A DNA stretch of 12,666 nt from RGIG1828 sp045546535 (GTDB taxonomy: Bacteria > Bacillota > Clostridia > UMGS1810). The position numbers and the translations under genes were made by a program. The stretch spans positions 1 to 12,666 of the forward strand of contig JAZQDA010000073.1 of NCBI GenBank assembly GCA_045546535.1, written 5' to 3'. The notes under the pieces were generated by a model that worked only from the letters and a program-made list of their open reading frames with translations, ran no database searches and was not told the DNA's origin. Positions 6,664 through 12,666 of this stretch are shown here, piece by piece (the first letter of the stretch is position 1; each line of letters begins with the position of its first letter).

Positions 6664-6696
6664 ATAAAAAGGGTGGCACTCCGTATGGAATGCCAC
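6664..6696 (-). terminator. Intrinsic terminator after the major capsid gene
   Basis: On the minus strand GTGGCATTCC (6687-6696) pairs with GGAGTGCCAC (6673-6682) around an ATAC loop: ten pairs including one G-U. CCC and then TTTTTATA follow. It begins 24 bases after the capsid stop codon and should cap the abundant capsid message. Confidence 0.88.
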
Positions 6697-6720
6697 GCCT
6701 TAATTATTTAGCAATTCGGA

Positions 6721-7833
6721 TTAGTCCAAGCCACCGATATTGGTATCATAGATAGTACCAATTCTGTGTTCCTGACCCTTTGCCACGTCGCAACCAACTT
6801 CGAGGTCGAAGCGAGTTTCAATCTTACCGTTCTTCACATTGTTACCAGTGAAAGAAGTAAGACCGCCACGAGTGTAAGTAGCGATAGGAGACTTCACGCC
6901 AGCAGGAATAACAAAGCCAAGACCAGCAGGAAGCAGAGTCTTGAAGTTGTCACCGGCATCGTTCATCTCGTACTCATTGTAAGGGTTAGGCATTTCAGCA
7001 AGAACAGTGCCGTTATACATAGACAAAGCACCAGTCTGTGCAATTTCGTTCATAGCCTTCTCGGAGATACCAGTGATAGTGTTGCCGTTAATAGCACCAA
7101 CATAACCAGCCCAAGGAGTGAACTGTGAAATCAATGCGTAGTCACCGATAACAGTAGGCTTGCCGTTTCTACGAACATTGTTGATAACACCATCAACACC
7201 AGCCTTTGTCAAGCCAGCAGCCTCGATAGTGTACTTAACGCCAGTAGCGTTCTGGATAGCATTGTAAACTCTGTTCACAATGGCGAGAATAGCACGGTTA
7301 CGGATGTCAGTCTTAACAAGAGCAAGACCCTCGTGTTCCTTTTCCATATCGCCAAGTGCAACTCTACGATAGTCAACAGCATAGCCACCAGAAACGGTGA
7401 ATGTGCCAACAGGGTAGGTCTCCTTAACAGTTTCAGGGAACACTACATCGCCACCAGCAGCCTGTGTGCGAGAACGCTCACCGACGTGCTTGTAGACTTC
7501 ACGCTCGATAGTCTCATCGTAGCCAACGTGCTTGTAAGAACCGAAGATACCAAGTAACTTGATTTCTTCCATAATAGGAGTTTCGATAACGAAACGTCTC
7601 AAAGTGTTCAATTCGGCAACAGCAGTGTAGTCGCCATTTTCGGCACGGCTGCCAAGGTCTTTAATGTAAGTAACAGCGGCATCAGCCTTTGCACCGAATT
7701 TAGAAAGTTCCTGACCATTAACCATTGCAGAGAACACTTCTACAACGGGAGAAGTCTTTGTGAACTTACCGTCAAACAAATCCGCATCCTTGCGAAGATT
7801 GTTAAGTTCGTATGTCATATTCATAATATTCAT
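6721..7833 (-). CDS. Major capsid protein (HK97-fold)
   Basis: This 370-residue protein is the likely shell subunit. An N-terminal helical region covers roughly 1-90. A charged extended segment follows (YDETIEREVYKHVGERSRTQAAGGDVVFPETVKETYPVGTFTVSGGYAVDYRRV, about 104-157) that looks like the HK97 E-loop leading into the spine helix. A helical P-domain part comes next (DIRNRAILAIVNRVYNAIQNATG), then the A-domain-like remainder with VIGDYALISQF, EMPNPYNEYE and a C-terminal RFDLEVGCDVAKGQEHRIGTIYDTNI. The ATG at 7833 has an AAAGGA SD. Position after protease-scaffold and decoration genes, GC-richer codons than the neighbours by eye, and a strong terminator all support the call. The upstream protease could remove the N-terminal arm, but no cleavage site can be fixed from sequence alone. 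Confidence 0.88.
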   Translation of the reverse strand: MNIMNMTYELNNLRKDADLFDGKFTKTSPVVEVFSAMVNGQELSKFGAKADAAVTYIKDLGSRAENGDYTAVAELNTLRRFVIETPIMEEIKLLGIFGSYKHVGYDETIEREVYKHVGERSRTQAAGGDVVFPETVKETYPVGTFTVSGGYAVDYRRVALGDMEKEHEGLALVKTDIRNRAILAIVNRVYNAIQNATGVKYTIEAAGLTKAGVDGVINNVRRNGKPTVIGDYALISQFTPWAGYVGAINGNTITGISEKAMNEIAQTGALSMYNGTVLAEMPNPYNEYEMNDAGDNFKTLLPAGLGFVIPAGVKSPIATYTRGGLTSFTGNNVKNGKIETRFDLEVGCDVAKGQEHRIGTIYDTNIGGLD

Positions 7834-7855
7834 TCGTCCTTTCTACAAAATTTGA

Positions 7856-8269
7856 TTAGGCTACGCAAACTCTTGCCTTAATAGCCTTTTCAGTAAGAGT
7901 GCATTTGTCAGTAACAACGAAGTACACGCCAGACTCAGGTGCGGCTTCGCCAACAGCCAACTTGCCGTCATTGCCAACCACCAAAATGGTGTCCTTGACA
8001 GAGTAAGTAGCGTATTCGCCAGTTACGTGCTTGCCGTCGATAACAAGTTTCTGACCATCCCAAGCCTTAACAAGATAGCCGTTGAGATATTCGCCAGCCT
8101 TGATAACAACGTCCTCACGATAAGAGTCATCGCCAACCAAAGTGTTGGCAACTAAATACACGTTATCCTCGTGTGTGATAAACTGATTATTGGTAACATC
8201 GCTTTCAGATGTGATAACAGGATTAACCTTTGCAACATCAAGCATACCGATAGTTTCAACTTTAATCAT
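7856..8269 (-). CDS. Putative capsid decoration / head stabilisation protein
   Basis: This 137-residue beta-rich protein is encoded between scaffold and capsid genes, a common place for the decoration protein that binds the outside of the mature shell (for example SPP1 gp12 or lambda gpD order). It shows alternating strands throughout: VYLVANTLVG, DVVIKAGEYLNGYLVKAWDGQKLVIDGKHV and TILVVGNDGKLAVG, ending VYFVVTDKCTLTEKAIKARVCVA. No signal peptide or membrane segment is present. The ATG at 8269 lies about 13 bases after an AAAGGA motif, a rather long spacing. The leader shares the 11-mer TGTAGAAAGGA with the capsid gene's leader. Function is inferred from position and fold character only. Confidence 0.6.
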   Translation of the reverse strand: MIKVETIGMLDVAKVNPVITSESDVTNNQFITHEDNVYLVANTLVGDDSYREDVVIKAGEYLNGYLVKAWDGQKLVIDGKHVTGEYATYSVKDTILVVGNDGKLAVGEAAPESGVYFVVTDKCTLTEKAIKARVCVA

Positions 8270-8300
8270 AGTAGTATATCTTCCTTTCTACATTTTTTAA

Positions 8301-8864
8301 TTAGAAAATGTTAGTGTCTGTATCAACCGCAGGTTTGGTTTCCACAGCACTAAAAATATCTTCGATAGATGTCTGGTTTTTAGCGGCATTCTGTTCTGCC
8401 ACAACAGCATCTTCCTTTGCTTTCTTGCCGATGCCTTCCCAAATCTTATTCACAACGGAATTGATTTCAGAAGTAATAGGGTCAGCGTTAAATGCTTCGA
8501 TTTCAGCCTTTGCGTACTCTCTTTCAGCATCAGTAAAGTCAGCGATAGCGGCATTCAACTCGCCAACACGCTCCTTGGCTTTTGCCTTGCCTAATTCATC
8601 ACGCAAAGCGTTCATTTCCTCGTACAAACCATCAATCTTCTTGTAGGTTTCTTCGAGTTCTTTTCTACATTCGTCGAGAGCAGCCTGAATCTTTTCAGAA
8701 TTAGCAATAGCCTCATTCTTCTCTGCTGTCACAGTTTCAAGAGTAGCATTGAGTTCGGCAATCTGCTTCTCACAATCATCTTTGCACTGGTTAATTTCAG
8801 CAGTATGGTTCATCATAGAAGTAACAGTCTGTTCAACGAGAGCCTTGATTTCAGCATCATTCAT
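8301..8864 (-). CDS. Scaffold protein from internal in-frame start (predicted)
   Basis: Inside the protease-scaffold ORF, in the same frame, the ATG at 8864-8862 (Met215) is preceded by a perfect AAAAGGAGG SD ending about 11 bases upstream. Starting here would yield a 187-residue protein holding only the acidic coiled-coil scaffold part. Lambda C/Nu3 and herpesvirus UL26/UL26.5 use the same layout, in which a nested gene makes scaffold in excess of the protease. The SD sequence encodes Gln-Lys-Glu-Asp (about 208-211), in a linker between the two domains. The spacing is long but comparable to that of other genes here. No expression evidence exists; the match could arise by chance from Lys-Glu codons. 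Confidence 0.6.
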   Translation of the reverse strand: MNDAEIKALVEQTVTSMMNHTAEINQCKDDCEKQIAELNATLETVTAEKNEAIANSEKIQAALDECRKELEETYKKIDGLYEEMNALRDELGKAKAKERVGELNAAIADFTDAEREYAKAEIEAFNADPITSEINSVVNKIWEGIGKKAKEDAVVAEQNAAKNQTSIEDIFSAVETKPAVDTDTNIF

Positions 8865-9506
8865 TGTATCTATGTCCTCCTTTTGGGTTTCATTTAGTTC
8901 AACTAATTTTGCATTTTGGTCAGATGGCGTTACACCAAGAATAGCGTAGCCCGAATGTATGAATTCAGTTGGGATTCTTCCGTAATCCTTGTAGCCATAC
9001 TTATAGACGATGCCATCGTTGTCCTCGGTTCGCATAATTTCTACGCTACCACTTGGATAAATCCCATTTGCGATGTCCTCATCTAACTTCTTGCACAAAT
9101 TGTTATAGCAACTGCTATCAATTTCTCCAACGCCGATACAGGCTGTGATTGTCTCACCATTAGGAAGTTCTACCTCGTCGATATAACCCTCACTAAAAGT
9201 ACCAATAACAACCGCATTTTCAAAAATAGCAATGCCATCTTCAATGTCGGTCATTCCGTGACCGCATAATTCGGTTCTTTCTTCATCAAGGAATTCGCAT
9301 TTCAAACTCATACCCTTGATACTCGGTAATGCTTTCTCACAGTATTCTCTTAACCAAGTAATACCGTTCTTGTTATATTGAGTACCAACCTCTTTTTCCT
9401 CGTCAACGCAACTATCGGGGAAGATTTGATACAGAATAGCCTTAAATTTACGCCTACCGTTTTGACCCTTTTTCTTCGATTCACTAAAAATCTCAAATGT
9501 TTTCAT
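8301..9506 (-). CDS. Fused prohead protease-scaffold protein
   Basis: This 401-residue protein appears to combine a capsid-maturation protease with the scaffold that shapes the procapsid. The N-terminal part (about 1-205) has protease-like features: LKCEFLDEERTELCGHGMTD with His83, then PSGSVEIM with Ser152 and Ser154. Further on, EFIHSGYAILGVTPSDQNAKLVEL holds His184 and a typical end-of-domain motif. A His and Ser about 70 residues apart agree with the herpesvirus-like fold of S78/U35-type phage proteases, though which Ser is catalytic is uncertain. From about 215 the protein is acidic and coiled-coil-like (roughly 235-315), ending with a scaffold-like helix region that could bind capsid subunits. 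The ATG at 9506 is preceded by an AAAGGTGG SD. The gene lies between portal and decoration, as expected. An internal start is given as a separate feature. Confidence 0.75.
   Translation of the reverse strand: MKTFEIFSESKKKGQNGRRKFKAILYQIFPDSCVDEEKEVGTQYNKNGITWLREYCEKALPSIKGMSLKCEFLDEERTELCGHGMTDIEDGIAIFENAVVIGTFSEGYIDEVELPNGETITACIGVGEIDSSCYNNLCKKLDEDIANGIYPSGSVEIMRTEDNDGIVYKYGYKDYGRIPTEFIHSGYAILGVTPSDQNAKLVELNETQKEDIDTMNDAEIKALVEQTVTSMMNHTAEINQCKDDCEKQIAELNATLETVTAEKNEAIANSEKIQAALDECRKELEETYKKIDGLYEEMNALRDELGKAKAKERVGELNAAIADFTDAEREYAKAEIEAFNADPITSEINSVVNKIWEGIGKKAKEDAVVAEQNAAKNQTSIEDIFSAVETKPAVDTDTNIF
8870..8878 (-). promoter_or_regulatory. Internal Shine-Dalgarno site for scaffold start
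   Basis: On the minus strand the coding sequence reads AAAAGGAGGACATAGATACA before the in-frame ATG at 8864. The core GGAGG is at about 8876-8880, as strong as any SD used by the surrounding genes, and falls at the junction between the protease and coiled-coil domains. Confidence 0.6.
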
Positions 9507-9540
9507 CCATTCTCACCACCTTTCCGTGCATCGTATATAT

Positions 9541-9564
9541 AAAAAGAGCAAATAAAACGCTCCT
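9541..9564 (-). terminator. Hairpin with U-tract before the protease gene
   Basis: On the minus strand AGGAGC (9559-9564) pairs with GCTCTT (9544-9549) with one wobble around a U-rich loop, followed by TTTTTATATATA. It is the last of four hairpins in the portal-protease gap and the most terminator-like of those near the protease. Confidence 0.55.
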
Positions 9565-9580
9565 TTTATTAAATTAAAAT

Positions 9581-9628
9581 AGCAACCTCTATGGGTTGCT
9601 TTTCCGAAACGCAACCTTATATGGTTGC
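9581..9628. repeat. Two tandem GCAACC/GGTTGC hairpins
   Basis: Two near-identical inverted repeats stand side by side: AGCAACC with GGTTGCT (9581-9600) and GCAACC with GGTTGC (9611-9628), each with a six-base AT-rich loop. On the plus strand each is followed by TTTT or TTTTT, so they look like terminators for plus-strand (antisense) transcripts. On the minus strand only the first has a partial U-tract (TATTTTAATTT). Confidence 0.7.
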
Positions 9629-9639
9629 TTTTTGATATT

Positions 9640-9663
9640 AAAAACTCCAATTTTAAGTGGAGT
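9640..9663 (-). terminator. Hairpin terminator after the portal gene
   Basis: On the minus strand ACTCCA (9658-9663) pairs with TGGAGT (9644-9649) around an eight-base AT-rich loop, and TTTTAATATC follows. It starts eight bases past the portal stop codon. The stem is short, so it may be only partly effective. Confidence 0.6.
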
Positions 9664-9671
9664 GGGTTAAG

Positions 9672-11318
9672 TTATTTGTTATCAGAGGGAGACGGCATTG
9701 CGTTGCCATTATTCGCCCTTGATTGCATAGTTCTATCTGTCGGATTTTCAGTTACGGGTCTACCACCCTCATTGTCCTTTGCAGAGATAGTAAATGAAGT
9801 CTTATGTACCGGGTACTTGTTTTCAATGTCCTCGGCAAGTTCTTGGTCAAGCAATGCAAAGAATACATCAGGAGAAATACCACAGGCACTCGCCCAAAGA
9901 GATAAACTACCCTTACCTTGTAAGTAAAGGTCTTTTGCATATCCAACCATTTTTGCTTTATTAACATAAGTAATAGGTAAGTATCTACACTCAACCCAAT
10001 TCTTACTATCATCAATGATATTTGCAGAAATACACTTATTGATTTCAGTGATAATCTGCTCAACCCACTGGAACAACTGCGCTGTTACCAGTTCAAGGTT
10101 CTGCTCTTGTGAAGAATAAGAGCCAGAGCCAACACCATTCAATGCGGATGCGGCGAAGCCCAAATCAAGGGCAATCTTGTCACCAAGATTTGCCTCATAT
10201 TTCTCATCAAAAATGTCGGTATTGCCGACTTCAAGAGCATTCAATTTTGTTCCGGCAGATACAGTAAAGAAAGAAGTACCACCACGATTGTTTTTACGCA
10301 TAACGGCGTTTTTAACCGTGTTGTGCTGTTCCTCTTGCTGTTTCTTTGTCAAGGCACAAGTGCCTTTATCTCGTCCTTCAGGAAGTGTTTGATAAACAAC
10401 CTTGTTGTTAATCTCACCTAAAATATTTCGCTTGGTAGAAGTGAAGTAATCATCATATAAGATGTCACTGATTGCGGCAAGAACCATTGGTCTGCCGTAT
10501 TTTTCCTCTCTCTTTGAACGAATTTTGTGTACGATGGTTTTCTTGTTATCAAGAACAACCCAATTACCGCCTGTAAATCCATTTTCAGTATGTCGAGAGT
10601 TATAGGCATCTCTGATTTCCTTGGGGAACTTTTTCAACTTTTGTTCGGGTGTTTCTCCACCTGCAATCTCAAAGTAGTCAAGATTGAAAGCAATAACATA
10701 GGAGTTATTCTTAATACCTACGATTTCCGTATAGTCGGCAGGTAAGGAGATGATGCTTGCATTGATACCAAATTCGTTGATTTCAGCAATACTGTGAACA
10801 TCGAAGTCGGTGAGCAATTTTTGGAGCATAGGGGGTCTGCCGGTTGTTTCAAAGTAATAAAAGGCAATACCCTCAATCATTCCTCTATAAAGCGCATCAC
10901 GAACAATTTCTTTATCCTTGATGGTTCTCAAAGTAGATTCCATCAATTCTTTGTTCCTCTTACGTTTTGAAATATTCTTTCCGTGGGGAACGATAACCTT
11001 GTCAAGAGTAGGCATAGCAGTCATATAGTCAACTGTGTTTGTAAAAGTACCATTTGTGCTATACAAGATATTAGATAATTCTCTCAATAACTTGTTATTA
11101 CCCATCGGGTCTTTTACCAGTCCCGCAAGTTGCTCTCTTGAATATAAGTCAAAAATGTTTAGTCCAAAATAATAATTGGAATAAGCCTGTTGACTTCCAA
11201 TAGACGAAAACTCATTAACAGGAGTTTGAGCAGACTGCCTACTGTTATGTTCATAAGTCTTTTTCGGCTGATGTTTATAGCCGTTATTTTTCTTGGAATT
11301 ATTTTTGTTTTCAGGCAT
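9672..11318 (-). CDS. Portal protein
   Basis: This 548-residue protein is the predicted dodecameric ring at the head vertex, through which DNA enters and leaves. A polar Asn/Lys-rich N-terminus (about 1-36) looks disordered. The body follows the portal pattern: LSNILYSTNGTFTNTVDYMTAMPTLDKVIVP (about 82-112), then ALYRGMIEGIAFYYFET and LPADYTEIVGIKNNSYVIAFNLDYFE. GRPMVLAAISDILYDDYFTSTKRNILGEINNKVVYQTLPEG (about 275-315) comes next, and then a long wing/stem helix with SSQEQNLELVTAQLFQWVEQIITEINKCISANI. The C-terminus (last 35 or so) is Asn/Thr-rich and probably flexible. The ATG at 11318 is supported by a strong GGAAGGAGGG SD seven bases away and lies 15 bases after the terminase stop. Direct position after terminase and before the protease-scaffold is the classical order. 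Confidence 0.88.
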   Translation of the reverse strand: MPENKNNSKKNNGYKHQPKKTYEHNSRQSAQTPVNEFSSIGSQQAYSNYYFGLNIFDLYSREQLAGLVKDPMGNNKLLRELSNILYSTNGTFTNTVDYMTAMPTLDKVIVPHGKNISKRKRNKELMESTLRTIKDKEIVRDALYRGMIEGIAFYYFETTGRPPMLQKLLTDFDVHSIAEINEFGINASIISLPADYTEIVGIKNNSYVIAFNLDYFEIAGGETPEQKLKKFPKEIRDAYNSRHTENGFTGGNWVVLDNKKTIVHKIRSKREEKYGRPMVLAAISDILYDDYFTSTKRNILGEINNKVVYQTLPEGRDKGTCALTKKQQEEQHNTVKNAVMRKNNRGGTSFFTVSAGTKLNALEVGNTDIFDEKYEANLGDKIALDLGFAASALNGVGSGSYSSQEQNLELVTAQLFQWVEQIITEINKCISANIIDDSKNWVECRYLPITYVNKAKMVGYAKDLYLQGKGSLSLWASACGISPDVFFALLDQELAEDIENKYPVHKTSFTISAKDNEGGRPVTENPTDRTMQSRANNGNAMPSPSDNK

Positions 11319-11333
11319 ATCTAACCCTCCTTC

Positions 11334-12665
11334 CTAATTGATGAATGTTCCATATTCATAATCTTCACTTGAAGATATTAAATCTTTTTCTAATTGAGAA
11401 GCGAACCAAGAGCCATAGGAGGTAGAAGTATATCTATCCTTTCGGTTTGTGCCTTGCTCCGAAATAACGATAGCACCGGTTTGCGGTTTCTTCTCATAAA
11501 GCAATGAAGTGGTTTCACTTATCAATGCCTGTGTTTCAAGGAATGGTGCTTCATAGAAAATCTGGGTGTCAGCATCGGGAGTAGAAATATACTCTTTGAT
11601 GTTAGGCAAGATTTCTTCTCTTGCTTGTTCAAATGATACAAGCAAATCAATTTTCTTTCCTTCCAACACTCGTCTAAAATCCAATGCAATATCACTGTTA
11701 AGTTTTTGAACAGCGTTAATTGTATAGATACAGGGAGTAGCACCCTCGATTCTAATTCTGTTTGCAATCGCTTCATCATTCATACAAGTCAAGGGAACAT
11801 ATTCAATTCCTCTCGTCTCGTCATACATAACGTTGGCAAGCAAGTCATAAATTGCGATACCAGCGTTTCGAGTATCAAGAACGATGTAGTCTGCACCGAA
11901 GTCCTCAAATAATTGCCTAATACGCATAGCCTGTTTTGTGATGTCTCCACCTTGAACAGACTCCATATAAGACACAATTCTTCTATATCCGTTGTCAATC
12001 TTAATGTCCTCGGAAGTCTCTCTGCTGTAAGTAGTACATTCCGGCAACAATCTGATACACGAATATATAGAGTTGTCGTTTTTCTTATTTTCAATAAAAG
12101 CCATATCACAAGAAACGATTCTTACTTCATTCTGCTGTTTTGGAATGTCGTAAGGATTTTTCTTACCCATTTTGAAATCAATGAGTGTTCTTGGGTAGAA
12201 TGCTCGTTTTGCTTTCTGGTTTTGTTGAAGCATACTATATGTGAAAAAGGCGTGTTCATTTTCTCGAACACGCTCATTAAGAAACTCTATTCTCCAAGTT
12301 AATGGGTCTTGTTTCTTCTTTTCGGTCTGGAAATATCTCATTGTTTTAATTTTGTGTTTAATAGCAATAGATTCATCAAACGCAAGTAAACAAGAGGCTT
12401 GACCTTTTAGCATTTCATCATATGCTTGGTCAACAATATCCCACATCCAATGTCCGTTATCAAGCCAACTTGAAGAAATGTAGATGTCAACCGTTTCTTC
12501 CTCCAGTTCCGGGATATTAGCATAGTAGTCATCTTTCATATAAGGTGTCTGTCTAATAATCTGGAAAGGAGAGAGGATGCTGTCATCGACAGATTTCTTA
12601 ATCTGTCTAAATTCTTCTCTTACGATAACATTTGAACGATAACCACGTCCGTTTTCGCTGGCAGG
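11334..12665 (-). CDS. terL: Terminase large subunit (5'-truncated by window)
   Basis: This is the packaging motor: an ATPase that drives DNA into the prohead through the portal, joined to an RNase H-like nuclease that cuts the concatemer. The frame is open to the window edge, so 443 C-terminal residues are seen. The internal ATG at 12539 is not the start, because the upstream 42 codons read GRGYRSNVIVREEFRQIKKS, a typical terminase ATPase sequence. The Walker A motif must lie outside the window. ISSSW (visible residues 63-67) fits the ATPase coupling motif. In the nuclease part, Asp187 in IVSCDMAF, Asp264 in YIVLDTRNAG and Asp410 in RKDRYTSTSYG fit the three metal-binding acids. Its stop is 15 bases before the portal ATG, with the portal SD between, so the two genes are co-transcribed. 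Confidence 0.93.
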   Translation of the reverse strand, partial: PASENGRGYRSNVIVREEFRQIKKSVDDSILSPFQIIRQTPYMKDDYYANIPELEEETVDIYISSSWLDNGHWMWDIVDQAYDEMLKGQASCLLAFDESIAIKHKIKTMRYFQTEKKKQDPLTWRIEFLNERVRENEHAFFTYSMLQQNQKAKRAFYPRTLIDFKMGKKNPYDIPKQQNEVRIVSCDMAFIENKKNDNSIYSCIRLLPECTTYSRETSEDIKIDNGYRRIVSYMESVQGGDITKQAMRIRQLFEDFGADYIVLDTRNAGIAIYDLLANVMYDETRGIEYVPLTCMNDEAIANRIRIEGATPCIYTINAVQKLNSDIALDFRRVLEGKKIDLLVSFEQAREEILPNIKEYISTPDADTQIFYEAPFLETQALISETTSLLYEKKPQTGAIVISEQGTNRKDRYTSTSYGSWFASQLEKDLISSSEDYEYGTFIN

Positions 12666-12666
12666 A

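Noticed and set aside
6766..7557. Plus-strand open frames of 74-120 codons opposite the capsid gene
   Set aside because: They are antisense to a well-supported capsid gene, lack strong SDs and show low-complexity Thr/Ser/Val-rich translations typical of shadow frames.
8308..8949. Plus-strand open frames opposite the scaffold, with hydrophobic membrane-like translation
   Set aside because: The hydrophobic character follows from reading the complement of Glu/Ala/Lys-rich coiled-coil codons; no start signals support them.
9507..9580. Promoter with TATATA as -10 element upstream of the protease gene
   Set aside because: The AT-rich stretch is the U-tract of a hairpin, and no -35-like hexamer lies at proper spacing.
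12588..12607. Perfect 8-base inverted repeat (GACAGATT / AATCTGTC) with a four-base loop
   Set aside because: It lies inside the terminase reading frame, encodes part of a conserved-looking segment (RQIKKSVD), and has no U-tract on either strand; chance is sufficient.

Overview
The window reads as part of the structural (late) module of a tailed double-stranded DNA phage or prophage, with siphovirus-like layout. Every supported gene lies on the minus strand, so transcription runs from high to low coordinates. A Firmicutes host, probably an AT-rich Clostridia-like gut bacterium, is inferred from the strong purine-rich Shine-Dalgarno (SD) sequences before nearly every gene, the moderate-to-low GC content, and a RecU-type resolvase, a family centred on Firmicutes and their phages. 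No host gene, integrase, tRNA, CRISPR array or insertion sequence is visible.

Head module, in transcription order: the terminase large subunit (cut by the right edge), portal protein, a fused capsid-maturation protease and scaffold, a small putative decoration protein, and the major capsid protein. The protease ORF holds a strong internal SD and in-frame ATG that could make the scaffold domain as a separate protein. A 165-base gap between portal and protease carries four consecutive small hairpins. The capsid gene ends in a clear intrinsic terminator.

Neck and tail module: a 63-residue small protein and a 175-residue unknown come first. They are followed by four putative head-tail connector or tail-completion genes (130, 355, 163 and 264 residues) and then the putative tail tube protein, which has a hairpin on each side. 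After an 88-residue unknown and another strong hairpin comes a two-gene insert: a 75-residue small protein and a RecU-like Holliday-junction resolvase. The structural series then resumes with a 175-residue unknown, an HK97 gp10-like protein, and the first seven codons of a further gene, where a tape measure protein would be expected.

Together the genes package DNA (terminase, portal), assemble and mature the procapsid (scaffold, protease, capsid, decoration), close the head, and build the tail. The small terminase subunit, replication genes, tape measure, baseplate and lysis genes would lie outside the window. Most names beyond terminase, portal, capsid and RecU rest on gene order plus general sequence character, and confidences are set accordingly.
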